21,569 nt of DNA from CAYLKS01 sp964384205 [NCBI: uncultured bacterium] (GTDB lineage: Bacteria; JAGOEH01): NCBI GenBank assembly GCA_964384205.1, contig CAYLKS010000047.1, positions 1 to 21,569 on the forward strand, read 5' to 3'. Shown piece after piece: positions 5,972-14,410 of the stretch. Every line of letters starts with the position of its first letter. Within the stretch, counting starts at the first letter, position 1. The position numbers and the translations under genes were made by a program. The notes under the pieces are model-generated. The model saw only the letters and a program-made list of their open reading frames with translations. It had not been told where the DNA came from and searched no databases.

Positions 5972-6676
5972 ATGGTAATTAATCAATTAATTGAAAAAAC
6001 TTTTCAAGGTGAAGGAAACGAAGTTGGTAAATTATCAACTTTGATTAGATTCTCTGGTTGTAATTTAAGATGTCCGTTTTGCGATTCAAAACAAACTTGG
6101 GTGACTGATAATGCAAATTTATATATAGATGGGTTTAATATTAAATCATTAGTAACAAAAATCAACAATCTACACACACATAATCTTATCTTAACTGGAG
6201 GTGAACCATTCTTAAATATTAATAATTTATTATTTTGGTATTTAATAAAAAATACTTATAGAAATAAAACAATAGAAATAGAAACTAACGGTACTTGTAT
6301 TTCAAAAATTAGAACGTTAGAAAAATATAATGTAAAAATTGTAATTAGTCCTAAATTTGACGAAAATTGCTATATTAGTAATACTAAATTTGATGAAAGT
6401 ATATTATATTCTTTTGATTATGATAATTTTATTATTAAATTTATTTATTATCCTGAAATTGAAAAAAGAATTAAAGACTTTATTAGAAAAGCAAATATAA
6501 ATCGTAATAAAATATATCTTGTACCATTAACTCCAACATTATCAGATAAAAATTTTCAAGAAATTTATAAAATAAATTTTATTGTAACGGCAAAAAAAGC
6601 GATTGAATTTGGAGTTAATTTTTCACCAAGAATTCAAATTGATTTATTTAAAGGTGATCATCAAGAAAAATTGTAG
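5972..6676 (+). CDS. queE: QueE, 7-carboxy-7-deazaguanine synthase (radical SAM)
   Basis: QueE converts 6-carboxy-tetrahydropterin to 7-carboxy-7-deazaguanine with SAM and a 4Fe-4S cluster, on the path to preQ0. From ATG 5972 the 234-residue product begins EKTFQGEGNEVGKLSTLIRFSGCNLRCPFCD, the family's typical opening, with cluster cysteines C30, C34 and C37 (CX3CX2C). LTGGEP (about residues 74-79) is the SAM-binding GGE block, and IEIETNGT follows. The frame can be extended to a TTG at 5903, but that lies in a decayed leader module, and AAGGAT before 5972 fits better. With the DpdA-like gene it points to a DNA-modification pathway. QueD, QueC and FolE are not in the window and may come from the host or elsewhere in the phage. 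Confidence 0.87.
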   Translation: MVINQLIEKTFQGEGNEVGKLSTLIRFSGCNLRCPFCDSKQTWVTDNANLYIDGFNIKSLVTKINNLHTHNLILTGGEPFLNINNLLFWYLIKNTYRNKTIEIETNGTCISKIRTLEKYNVKIVISPKFDENCYISNTKFDESILYSFDYDNFIIKFIYYPEIEKRIKDFIRKANINRNKIYLVPLTPTLSDKNFQEIYKINFIVTAKKAIEFGVNFSPRIQIDLFKGDHQEKL

Positions 6677-6677
6677 T

Positions 6678-6731
6678 CAGCAACCCCACGGCTAAAGCTG
6701 GTAGTTTCCACGCTTGAGGAGGTTTTAGGTG
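6678..6731 (+). repeat. Recurrent leader module feeding beta' N-terminal gene
   Basis: CAGCAACCCCA, then stem-loop CGGC-TAAA-GCTG (6689-6700, one G-U pair), then GTTTCCACGCTTGAGGAGG, then TTTTAGGTG. The SD GAGGAGG (6716-6722) is six bases from the GTG at 6729 that starts the polymerase gene. Compared with TGGC/GCCA at 5817, both stem arms have changed while pairing is kept. Confidence 0.75.
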
Positions 6732-8021
6732 AAACTTAATTTATTAGATATTGACGATTTTATTAAAAGAAAAAACTTGATGGAAGTTTTATCTTCACAA
6801 ATATTTCTTTCGAAAAATAAACTTGATCCTGAAGGATTATTTTCTGAAAGTATTTTTGGACTTATCGGATCTAACAAACGAAGACTTAAATTTGCATATA
6901 TAAATTTGGTTAGAGAGTTTATTCATCCAGAAACCTGGAGAATTATACTTAAATTAGATCCAAAATTTTCAAAAATAATTTCGGAAAAAGAAAAATTTGA
7001 TTTTATTAATGGAGAGTTTATACCGAATGAAAACGGTAAAACCGGTTTGTCATTTTTTATTAATAGTTTTAAAGACATAGACTTTACAAAACTCTCAGCG
7101 AAAAAAAATAAAGATATAGATTTTGTTAAAAAAAATCTGGATAAAATTTTAATTACCAAATTTTTAGTATTACCAGCAGGTTTAAGAGACATTCAATTAT
7201 CAAGTTCTGTTCATACTAAAATACAATTTTCAGATATTACAAATTTATATCGATCATTAATACAACAAATCAAAATAGTTTCCGATAAAGATTTAGAATT
7301 ATCTATAATTGATCAAGTAATGATACAAGTTCAAAACATATTATTAAAAATCAATACTTGGTTTAAAAATCGTTTGAAAGGTAAATATGGTATAATTCGA
7401 AATGCGATGATTAAAAAATCAATAGATTATTCTGGTAGATTTGTTATAACAACTGATAATAAAATTCCTATGAATGAAATTGGATTGTCTTGGCAAAATC
7501 TTCTAAAATTATTTGAGCCTTTTGTGTTACATGAATTATTTAAAAAAAATAATGATGGACTTAAACTTATTCAACAAAATTTGGATAAAAATGAAAAAGT
7601 AGATATTTTTCAAGTCAAAAAGTTTTTAACAAGAATAATTTCAGATCCAACAATTGTTAATGAACCATTAAAGGAATATTTTATTAATATTATTAAAAAA
7701 ATAACAAAAGATAAATTAATTGTTTATAAACGTGATCCTGTAGAAAATCGTGAAAGTTGGGTAGCATCCAATATTAGAGTTTTAGACGAAGGTTCTGTAT
7801 TGAAAGTTAATCCATTAAATCTTCCACGAACTGGTGGTGATCATGATGGTGATGTATTTGCAGTAGCCAGTTTATTTACGAATGAAGCACAACAAGAAGC
7901 AAAAGAAAAACTTCACCCATTTTCAATGAATATGTGGTCTTCAGTTTCATCATCAAATAAAATTCCTTATTCTATTGATATGGATGCTGCAACTGCAATT
8001 TACGCAGCAACAAAAAATTAG
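6729..8021 (+). CDS. rpoC: Phage RNA polymerase beta' subunit, N-terminal half
   Basis: This is the first half of a split beta' of a phage multisubunit RNA polymerase (430 residues, GTG start in the leader module). DPEGLFSESIFG (near residue 33) matches the beta' N-terminal 'GLFCERIFG' region, but the usual N-terminal zinc ribbon is absent. LPAGLRDIQL (near 148) and LKGKYGIIRNAMIKKSIDYSGRFVI (about 214-238) match the switch and double-psi barrel regions. GGDHDGDVFAV carries the catalytic Mg-binding triad D371, D373 and D375. The ORF ends after a 'DMDAATAIYAAT' block, just past the point matching 'SQDIVLGIYYLT' of bacterial beta'. The remainder is encoded separately at 14446. Split beta' is typical of phiKZ/AR9-type phages. 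Confidence 0.95.
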   Translation: MKLNLLDIDDFIKRKNLMEVLSSQIFLSKNKLDPEGLFSESIFGLIGSNKRRLKFAYINLVREFIHPETWRIILKLDPKFSKIISEKEKFDFINGEFIPNENGKTGLSFFINSFKDIDFTKLSAKKNKDIDFVKKNLDKILITKFLVLPAGLRDIQLSSSVHTKIQFSDITNLYRSLIQQIKIVSDKDLELSIIDQVMIQVQNILLKINTWFKNRLKGKYGIIRNAMIKKSIDYSGRFVITTDNKIPMNEIGLSWQNLLKLFEPFVLHELFKKNNDGLKLIQQNLDKNEKVDIFQVKKFLTRIISDPTIVNEPLKEYFINIIKKITKDKLIVYKRDPVENRESWVASNIRVLDEGSVLKVNPLNLPRTGGDHDGDVFAVASLFTNEAQQEAKEKLHPFSMNMWSSVSSSNKIPYSIDMDAATAIYAATKN

Positions 8022-8032
8022 ATTTTACATTT

Positions 8033-8098
8033 CGATCAAAGTCAAGAGTTTTTTTTCACATTTTGGAGGCAGGCAAGGAAATTGCCTGAATTTTTATG
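8033..8098 (+). promoter_or_regulatory. Leader module with hairpin inserted between SD and start (folded RBS)
   Basis: CGATCAAAGTCAAGAGTTT, then CACATTTTGGAGG is a diverged leader module. Directly after GGAGG (8065-8069) comes a perfect 7-bp hairpin, CAGGCAA (8070-8076) with TTGCCTG (8082-8088) and loop GGAAA, then AATTTTT and ATG 8096. The linear SD-to-ATG gap is 26 bases, far too long. Removing the hairpin leaves seven. The mRNA probably folds to bring the SD into reach, as known for phage T4 gene 25. Confidence 0.75.
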
Positions 8099-9964
8099 AT
8101 ATCAATTAAAGAAAGTTTAGAAGGTTTTTTTGGAGTTCCTTCTAAAAATATTCCTCATAATATTCCGAAATCAACACCATCAGATGTAACAAGTAATGTC
8201 TTTGTCCACAGTCATTGCGATCATTTGAGAAGTGAGCAACAATTAATAATTCGCACAATCATAACTAACGATGTGTTTGTGAATATGTCTGCTGGAGGTG
8301 GAAAAAGTTTACCATTTATTTGTTATTGGTTAAATAATTTATTAAATATTAACGTTATGCACACAAAAATACCCTCTACAATTCGTAATTTAACATTTCT
8401 TGAGAATAGTAGAAATATTCCAAAGTTATTCTGGACAGTTCCAACTAAAGCTCTTGCGGTTCAAATGTACGATGAAATGTGTGAAAATATTAAAAATATT
8501 TTGATGCAATATATTCAAAAAATGTCAAAAATCGATGAAAATATTCAATCAGAAAAACATTTTTGTTTAAGTGTCGATAAAATAATTAATTTGTTGAATT
8601 TGACTAATCTTATTCCTTTAAATAATAATCTTCTAAATTTAATTAGAAATAAACGAACAATAATTTATAATTATTCTGAAGAATATTACACACAACAACA
8701 AAATCAGTTAATAAATAACATTCAAACATTTATACTACAGAATATTGATAAACGTGTTAAATCATTAATTTATTTACAAACTGGTGATGGTTCAAGAGGA
8801 ATAATTAATAAAGCAATAGTTTTTATTTCCATACATCAATCCGCACCAAATTTGATATTTAAACATGTTATTGAAAATTTAAGTTTATTCATAATAGATG
8901 AAGCTCATCAATTAACTTATCATTATAAAGATGAAGAACAATCAAAAGATATAGCATTGGCTATCTATAAAGTATTCGATCATTTTTATAAAAATAATAC
9001 TATTCGATTTGCTATGATTTCTGGAACAATTAATAATTCTTCAGCAAAAAAACTAACTGAATTTTTAAATATGACTTTTAATAGAAAATTTAAAAATTTG
9101 TTATTGCCTGGAAAAAATGAAACACCAATATCTGTAGTTATAAACGACAATTTATCATTTCAACAAAAATGGCCGAAATTAATTGCTAGTTATATTAAGA
9201 GAAAACAACCATCAAATTTATTTATTCTTTATTCTGTCAGACAAATTGGACAATTAGCAGAAAAAGTATTAAAACTTGTAACACCGATAACATTATCAAA
9301 TATTGATAGTGTATCAACTTATGGTTCTCCAGTTAATAGATTATACCACAACACTATAACAAATCAACCAAAAACACTATCTGATACTGTTTTACCAACC
9401 ACTCCAACAACTGCTGTAGCAAATAGAATTCAAAATCCTTTGCTACGTAAATGTGTTAATGCTGGTTTTGGTTTTGATTATGGTAAAAAAACAGATAAAG
9501 AATACGGACCAATTACACTTGAAGATAAAAAGTTTGTATATGATTTATTTACCAGAAAAAAAATATATTTTCTAATCGCAACTGATTCATTAGGTGTAGG
9601 ACTAAATATATCTGCACAAAGAATGTTTATTCCAAGTATTAAAACTTTTTCACCTCGAACAAGTGAAATGAAAAGAATTCAGTTTCAAGATATGGTTCAA
9701 ATAATTAATCGTGTCGGACGAGGAAAATTCTCAAATGCAACAATCCACACAGTAGAAGAAAATGTAGAATATATCATATCTGCTATTAACGCTACTGAAA
9801 ATGATTTTAATATAACGAATATTTATCAATTTTTTAAAAATAAAAATATAATGAGAGAATATTTTCTTTCATTATTTAAAAGATTTTGTAATACACCATT
9901 AGTTAAAAAAATTTACGGTCAACCAAGAATTAGAAAGTTGTTTAATTGGAGGAGGGAAATGTAA
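8096..9964 (+). CDS. SF2 (RecQ-like) DNA helicase
   Basis: This 622-residue ATPase has superfamily 2 helicase motifs in order: RSEQQLIIRTII (Q-motif-like region, residues 45-56), Walker A SAGGGKS (65-71), PTKALAVQMYDEM (motif Ia), IIDEAHQL with D268/E269 (motif II, DEAH), FAMISGTIN (motif III), then ATDSLGVGLNIS (motif V) and QIINRVGRGKF (motif VI, about 534-544). The SEQQ opening and the GGGKS P-loop resemble RecQ-type helicases, but the region between motifs I and II has a long insertion of mixed helices and no RecQ zinc or HRDC domain is visible. It likely unwinds DNA in phage replication or repair. Its start uses the folded RBS described at 8033-8098. Confidence 0.88.
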   Translation: MISIKESLEGFFGVPSKNIPHNIPKSTPSDVTSNVFVHSHCDHLRSEQQLIIRTIITNDVFVNMSAGGGKSLPFICYWLNNLLNINVMHTKIPSTIRNLTFLENSRNIPKLFWTVPTKALAVQMYDEMCENIKNILMQYIQKMSKIDENIQSEKHFCLSVDKIINLLNLTNLIPLNNNLLNLIRNKRTIIYNYSEEYYTQQQNQLINNIQTFILQNIDKRVKSLIYLQTGDGSRGIINKAIVFISIHQSAPNLIFKHVIENLSLFIIDEAHQLTYHYKDEEQSKDIALAIYKVFDHFYKNNTIRFAMISGTINNSSAKKLTEFLNMTFNRKFKNLLLPGKNETPISVVINDNLSFQQKWPKLIASYIKRKQPSNLFILYSVRQIGQLAEKVLKLVTPITLSNIDSVSTYGSPVNRLYHNTITNQPKTLSDTVLPTTPTTAVANRIQNPLLRKCVNAGFGFDYGKKTDKEYGPITLEDKKFVYDLFTRKKIYFLIATDSLGVGLNISAQRMFIPSIKTFSPRTSEMKRIQFQDMVQIINRVGRGKFSNATIHTVEENVEYIISAINATENDFNITNIYQFFKNKNIMREYFLSLFKRFCNTPLVKKIYGQPRIRKLFNWRREM

Positions 9965-9965
9965 A

Positions 9966-10382
9966 GTGGATAAACTGGACGAAATATATAAAATGCAACA
10001 AAATCTTAACAAGTATATAGGAAGAGATACTGTTTCAAGTAATATCAAACAAAATTGGCTTTTTGACTATTCTGAAGCTTTGGAAGCAGAAATTCGTGAG
10101 TTAAAAAATTGTTGTTTATGGAAATGGTGGGTTAAAGAATTTAAAGACAATCAAGAAGATCAATTTAATAAAATAATTGATTTTGATAATGCTAAAATTG
10201 AGGCTATTGATTGTTTGCATTTTCTTATTAGTATATTTCAAATACTAGATATGTCTCCTAATGACATATTCGAAATATATAAAAAAAAATATATTGTGAA
10301 TATTCAAAGACAAGATAATAATTATTCAATAGCGAATAAAACTGAAAAAGATAATCAATCTATTTTTGAAAAAAAGGAGTAA
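9966..10382 (+). CDS. Dimeric dUTPase (all-alpha NTP pyrophosphohydrolase)
   Basis: It hydrolyses dUTP to dUMP and pyrophosphate, keeping uracil out of phage DNA and supplying dUMP. The 138-residue protein shows the family signature: MQQNLNKYIG near the start, SEALEAEIRELKNCCLWKWW (metal-binding ExxE helix, about 36-55), KIEAIDCLHFLISI (ExxD helix, about 77-90) and IYKKKYIVNIQRQDNNYS. The start is GTG 9966, nine bases after a very strong GGAGGAGGG (9948-9956) that lies within the end of the helicase gene. The preceding stop is at 9962-9964, so translation is probably coupled. It sits directly before the ribonucleotide reductase gene. Confidence 0.83.
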   Translation: MDKLDEIYKMQQNLNKYIGRDTVSSNIKQNWLFDYSEALEAEIRELKNCCLWKWWVKEFKDNQEDQFNKIIDFDNAKIEAIDCLHFLISIFQILDMSPNDIFEIYKKKYIVNIQRQDNNYSIANKTEKDNQSIFEKKE

Positions 10383-10390
10383 AAATAAAC

Positions 10391-13024
10391 ATGCCCACAT
10401 CAAAAAATCAAGATCCATATGAAGGTATTGTTAATGTTAAACAAAATGCAAAAATTTTCAACAAAGATGGAAAAGAAATATTTTCAAAACAAGTTTTGTT
10501 CCCTGATTATTTTGAGTCTCAAGATATAAATATTATAACGAATAAATATCTGTGTAACGAGTCAAAAAAAGAAGAAACATCATTATTTCAAATGATTGAT
10601 CGTGTAAGCAATGAAATCGTAAAATATGCTAAAAATGATAAATATTTTGAAAAAAAACAAGATTTAAATAATTTTGAATACAAGTTGAAATATTATCAAA
10701 TTAAACAATTTTTTGCTTTTAATTCACCAGTTTATTTTAATGTAGGTTTACATGATAAACCACAATCAAGTGCTTGTTTCATTCTTTCAATTGAAGATAG
10801 TTTGCAATCGATTTCTGATGTTGGTAAACAAGAAGCCAGAATATTTAAAAAAGGATCTGGTAGTGGTGTTAATTATTCAAAATTAAGAAGTTCTTATGAA
10901 AAAGTAACAGGTGGCGGTACAGCTAGCGGACCAATTAGTTTTTTAAAATCTCACGATTGTCTTGCAGGTGTTATAAAATCTGGAGGTACTCTTAGAAGAT
11001 CAGCTAAAATGGGAATTTTAAATGTTGAACATCCAGATATCAAATCCTTTATAAATTGTAAAGAAAAAGAAGAATTAAAATTACAAATTATCAAAGAAAG
11101 TAATTTGTTTGATGAAAAAAATGATTTATCTAATGAAGTTTATTTTCAGAATACAAATACTGCCGTTCAAGTTTCTGATAAATTTATGAAATCGGCTATT
11201 AAAAAAGAAAAATATTGGACTAAAACTATTAAAGATAACAAAAATTTCAAACAATACTATGCTAATGAAATTTTATATTCTATAGCTGAACAGATATGGA
11301 AAAATGGTGATCCTGGTTTACAATTTAGAGATCAAATAAATGCTATGCATACTTGTAAAGAATCAGGTAATATTGAAGCTTCGAATCCATGTAGTGAATT
11401 TGTTTTTCTTAATGATTCAGCTTGTAATTTAGCAAGTATAAATCTTATTAAATTTTTTGATAAAAAACATCAATATGATGATTATTCATTTGATTTTGAA
11501 ATTTTTGAAGATGTTATTCAAACAGTTATAACGGCACAAGATATTTTAATTAATAATTCGTCTTATCCTTCTGATAAAATCACCGAAAATAGTATTAATT
11601 TTCGTCCACTTGGATTAGGTTTTACGAATCTTGGTGGTTTATTAATGAAACTTGGAATACCATATGATAGTTATGAAGGCAGAACAATAGCTTCAGGATT
11701 ATCAGCATTAGAAACTGGAATAGCTTATATAACAAGTCAAAAACTAGCTGAAATAAAAGGAGCCTTTAAAGAATATGATAAAAATAAACAATGTTTTTTA
11801 AAAGTAATCAATAAGCATTTAGAATCTGTTAACATGTTGACAGAAATTCAACCAAATGATAATATATTGATTCAAAATATTAAAGAATTAAATGTATTAA
11901 TTTGGAATAAAATTGATTTAAATAAACCTTTTCGTAATGCTCAAGTAACTTTGATTGCTCCTACTGGAACAATATCGTCACTTATGGGAAGTACAACAAC
12001 TGGAATTGAACCTGAATTTTCATTGGTTAAATATAAAAGATTATCAGAATTAGAAGGTTCGACCATAAAATATGTTAATAATGTATTGGAAGAATCTTTA
12101 CGAAATTTAATATGTTCTGAAAAAGAAGTTAAAGATGCTTTAAAACAAATTATTGATGAAGGTAATGTCGATAATGTCGAAGTTTTAAGTGAAAAAGAAA
12201 AACGAATATTTGACACTTCCATTTCCAATGGAAATTCTTGTATTAATTATATGGCACATGTTAAAATGCTTCAAGCTGTTCAACCATTTATTTCAGGTTC
12301 TATATCAAAAACAATTAATGTTCCGAAAACAATAAGTATTGATGAAATATACAATTTACTTATTGAATGTTGGAAAGCCAAATTAAAATGTGTAGCAATT
12401 TATCGTGATGGTTCCAAAAGTTTTCAGCCGTTAACAATTAAAAAAGAAAAAAAACAAATAAAATCTGTTGTTAAAGTTAAAAAAAGAAAAAAATTACCAC
12501 TTGATAGAAATGGAAAAATACATAAATTTAGAGTTGGTGAAGTAAAAGGTTATATTATTACCGGTTTATATGAAAACGGTAAACTTGGAGAAGTTTTTAT
12601 AGCAGTATCCAAACAAGGTAGTACATTATCAGGCATCTTTGACAGTTTAGCATCGTTATTGAGTATATCTTTACAAAATGGAGTTTCATTAGTAGAAATA
12701 GTTGATAAACTTCAATATCAAAAATTCGAACCGGCTGGTTTTACTGATAATTCTCAAATAAGAGTAGCATCATCGTTAGTTGACTATATTTTTAGATATT
12801 TAGGTTTGAATTATTTAACAAAAGAAGAACAACTTTCGATTGGTTTAATCGAAAGTATTGATGAAAATAATCAACCAAAAGTTACTAAACTTGAAAGTAA
12901 AAATATTGAATTAAACATATCAACTAATCCTTGCCCAATTTGTGGTTCTCTTTTAAGAAGATTGGGAGGGGCTGGTTGTCAATTTTGTACTAATTGTTCA
13001 TGGACGGATGGCAGTTGTGGATAA
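10391..13024 (+). CDS. nrdJ: Class II (B12-dependent) ribonucleoside reductase NrdJ
   Basis: It reduces ribonucleotides to deoxyribonucleotides using adenosylcobalamin. The 877-residue protein contains the expected blocks: FNSPVYFNVG and QSSACFIL with the first redox Cys (C129), KGSGSGVNYSKLRS, GGTLRRSAKMGIL, HPDIKSFI, the active-site loop NPCSEF (N332, C334, E336) and APTGTISSLMGSTTTGIEPEF. A C-terminal TSCPD-type domain follows (about 700-815). The tail is cysteine-rich: C848-x2-C851, then C863, C866, C869 and C876, probably the shuttle and zinc cysteines. There is no intein or truncation. A class II enzyme needs no oxygen or separate radical subunit. The start is ATG 10391, after AAAGGAG at a slightly long 11 bases. 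Confidence 0.97.
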   Translation: MPTSKNQDPYEGIVNVKQNAKIFNKDGKEIFSKQVLFPDYFESQDINIITNKYLCNESKKEETSLFQMIDRVSNEIVKYAKNDKYFEKKQDLNNFEYKLKYYQIKQFFAFNSPVYFNVGLHDKPQSSACFILSIEDSLQSISDVGKQEARIFKKGSGSGVNYSKLRSSYEKVTGGGTASGPISFLKSHDCLAGVIKSGGTLRRSAKMGILNVEHPDIKSFINCKEKEELKLQIIKESNLFDEKNDLSNEVYFQNTNTAVQVSDKFMKSAIKKEKYWTKTIKDNKNFKQYYANEILYSIAEQIWKNGDPGLQFRDQINAMHTCKESGNIEASNPCSEFVFLNDSACNLASINLIKFFDKKHQYDDYSFDFEIFEDVIQTVITAQDILINNSSYPSDKITENSINFRPLGLGFTNLGGLLMKLGIPYDSYEGRTIASGLSALETGIAYITSQKLAEIKGAFKEYDKNKQCFLKVINKHLESVNMLTEIQPNDNILIQNIKELNVLIWNKIDLNKPFRNAQVTLIAPTGTISSLMGSTTTGIEPEFSLVKYKRLSELEGSTIKYVNNVLEESLRNLICSEKEVKDALKQIIDEGNVDNVEVLSEKEKRIFDTSISNGNSCINYMAHVKMLQAVQPFISGSISKTINVPKTISIDEIYNLLIECWKAKLKCVAIYRDGSKSFQPLTIKKEKKQIKSVVKVKKRKKLPLDRNGKIHKFRVGEVKGYIITGLYENGKLGEVFIAVSKQGSTLSGIFDSLASLLSISLQNGVSLVEIVDKLQYQKFEPAGFTDNSQIRVASSLVDYIFRYLGLNYLTKEEQLSIGLIESIDENNQPKVTKLESKNIELNISTNPCPICGSLLRRLGGAGCQFCTNCSWTDGSCG

Positions 13025-13541
13025 GATTGTTTTTATAATAAATGGAGTGGCACAATCAGGAAAAGATTCGGTTGTCACATTAGCCAAAGATTATTTATAT
13101 CATAAAAAAATTAAAGTTAATAATTTTTCATCTATTGAACCTATAAAAAAAATAGCAAAATTTTTAGGTTGGAATGGTATTGATAAAGACGAAAAAACTC
13201 GTAAATTCTTATCAGATATTAAACAATTATCAATAAATTATAATGATTTTCCTTTTAAATATATTTGTAAATGTATAAATGAAGCGAATAATAGATCGGT
13301 AAACTTTATTCATTGTAGAGAAGTAAATGAAATAAAAAAAATACATAACTATTTTAAAAATATATTATATATTAAAACTATTTTAGTTAAAAGAAAAGTT
13401 AATATTCCTAATAATTATTCTGATTTAAATGTCAATAATTTTAAATATGATATTGTGATTAATAATAACGGCGATTTTGACGAATTAAAAAAGAAAACTG
13501 AAATGGTAATTTTTCAACAAGTTTGGAGGATTTTTAAGTAA
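13008..13541 (+). CDS. Phage-type deoxynucleoside monophosphate kinase
   Basis: A 177-residue P-loop protein. INGVAQSGKDSVV (about 10-22) is a Walker A of the G-x4-GKD type seen in phage dNMP kinases such as T4 gp1. The following NFSSIEPIKKIAKFLGWNGIDKDEKTRKFLSDIK block matches the family's 'SSIDPVK.IA..LGW.G.KDEK.R.FLSD' region. It would phosphorylate dNMPs on the way to dNTPs, just downstream of the dUTPase and reductase. It overlaps the end of nrdJ by 17 bases. ATG 13008 is the natural start, although GTG 13017 also has GGA upstream. Its substrate range cannot be read from the sequence. Confidence 0.75.
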   Translation: MAVVDKIVFIINGVAQSGKDSVVTLAKDYLYHKKIKVNNFSSIEPIKKIAKFLGWNGIDKDEKTRKFLSDIKQLSINYNDFPFKYICKCINEANNRSVNFIHCREVNEIKKIHNYFKNILYIKTILVKRKVNIPNNYSDLNVNNFKYDIVINNNGDFDELKKKTEMVIFQQVWRIFK

Positions 13542-13600
13542 CAGCGTTTTTTCCCAACGACTAAAGTTGGGAGTTTTCATATTTGAGGAGGCTTTTCAAC
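13540..13600 (+). repeat. Recurrent leader module, strong-stem copy
   Basis: AACAGCGTT, then CCCAAC (13553-13558) paired with GTTGGG (13566-13571) around GACTAAA, then GAGTTTTCATATTTGAGGAGG, then CTTTTCAAC. The nested CGAC-TAAA-GTTG arms match the stem positions of the 5817 and 6689 copies but with different bases, so pairing is conserved while sequence varies. The usual ATG has become AAC. Confidence 0.75.
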
Positions 13601-13606
13601 AAAAAA

Positions 13607-13939
13607 ATGTACGAATATAAAGCAAATTTAATTAGAGTAATTGACGGAGATACAATTTTTGTAGATGTTGATTTAGGTTTTCATATTCACGTCAAATCTT
13701 ATTTAAGATTTGCTCGAATTAACGCTCCAGAATTGCGATCAAAAAATCCTATTGAAAAAGAAAAAGCAAAAAAAGTTAAATATCGTGTTTTAAAATTGTT
13801 AAACAATTCTCCAATTAAAAAAATAATTGTTAGAAAATACGGCAAATACCAAAATAGATATATTTCAGAAATTATTCTTGAGAACGGAATTAATATTTCC
13901 GATCAACTTCTTTACGAAGGTTTAGTTAGTAAGTGGTAA
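13607..13939 (+). CDS. Staphylococcal nuclease (thermonuclease)-like protein
   Basis: The 110-residue domain begins at ATG 13607. RVIDGDTIFVDVD (about 10-22) gives the Ca-binding Asp region, YLRFARINAPE (about 32-42) the catalytic Arg and the APE turn with Glu, and RKYGKYQNRYI the second Arg region, followed by ISDQLLYEGL. These are the landmarks of the SNase fold, which cuts DNA and RNA. It is near the minimal length and lacks a signal peptide, so it should act in the cell. GAGGAGG (13585-13591) is 15 bases away, longer than usual, because the module's own start has been lost. A TTG at 13583 is in frame but would put the SD inside the gene. Confidence 0.82.
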   Translation: MYEYKANLIRVIDGDTIFVDVDLGFHIHVKSYLRFARINAPELRSKNPIEKEKAKKVKYRVLKLLNNSPIKKIIVRKYGKYQNRYISEIILENGINISDQLLYEGLVSKW

Positions 13940-13947
13940 CTACTACT

Positions 13948-14007
13948 CTGTTAACTAAAGCAGACGGAAAAAGTCGGGAGTTTCCACACTTGAGGAGGTT
14001 TTTGGTG
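13948..14007 (+). repeat. Recurrent leader module, diverged copy
   Basis: CTGTTAACTAAAGCAG, GTCGGGAGTTTCCACACTTGAGGAGG, TTTTTGGTG. The TAAA stem is replaced by CTG...CAG, and about ten extra bases (including GAC...GTC) are inserted before GGGAG. GAGGAGG (13992-13998) is six bases from GTG 14005, which opens a 15-codon ORF rather than the next gene. Confidence 0.7.
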
Positions 14008-14052
14008 ATATTCTACTCGATTAACGGGTGGAATATCACTAATTTTTTTTAG
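14005..14052 (+). CDS. Candidate 15-residue leader peptide with hairpin
   Basis: The GTG with an ideal SD (13992-13998) opens 15 codons (MIFYSINGWNITNFF) ending TAG at 14050-14052. The stop overlaps the SD (AGAGGA, 14051-14056) of the secreted-protein gene at 14063. The start codon lies in a perfect 9-bp stem, 14005-14013 with 14031-14039. Position, length and opening residues resemble the ORF at 188-235. A translational-coupling leader is the best reading. Chance remains possible. Confidence 0.45.
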   Translation: MIFYSINGWNITNFF

Positions 14053-14062
14053 AGGAAAAAAA

Positions 14063-14395
14063 ATGAAAAAATTTTCAATAATATTTTTTGTTTTAGTTTG
14101 TAGTGTCACAACAGCTATAGCAAACAATTACGAAACAATCAAAGCAATGTGGACTTATCCACCTGAAGTTAAAATAGCAGGATTTAAACTCTATCTCAAT
14201 AACAAACTTATTAAAACTTTTTCTGATCCTAATTTACGAGAATGGACAGGAAAAGTACTAGTTAAAGAAGGTCAAAACACATTTGGAATTACTGCTTATA
14301 CTACTAAAGGACTCGAAAGCAAACTTAGCAACAAAGTTAAAATTACATACGATTTCACTCCACCTAGCATACCTGTTTCAGTTAAAGTTAATTAA
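14063..14395 (+). CDS. Secreted fibronectin type III-like protein
   Basis: A 110-residue protein with a textbook Sec signal peptide: MKK, a hydrophobic core (FSIIFFVLVCSVTTAIA) and likely cleavage after AIA at residue 20. The mature part (W at 'KAMWTYPPEVKIAGFKLYLNN', 'NTFGITAYTTKGLESKLSNKVKITYDFTPP') has the strand pattern of a fibronectin type III or related beta-sandwich. The start is ATG 14063 with AGAGGA upstream. A secreted phage protein could act at the cell surface, in superinfection exclusion or lysis, but no catalytic residues are visible. The cysteine in the hydrophobic core is not in a convincing lipobox. Confidence 0.65.
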   Translation: MKKFSIIFFVLVCSVTTAIANNYETIKAMWTYPPEVKIAGFKLYLNNKLIKTFSDPNLREWTGKVLVKEGQNTFGITAYTTKGLESKLSNKVKITYDFTPPSIPVSVKVN

Positions 14396-14410
14396 TACTT
14401 AAAATTAAAA

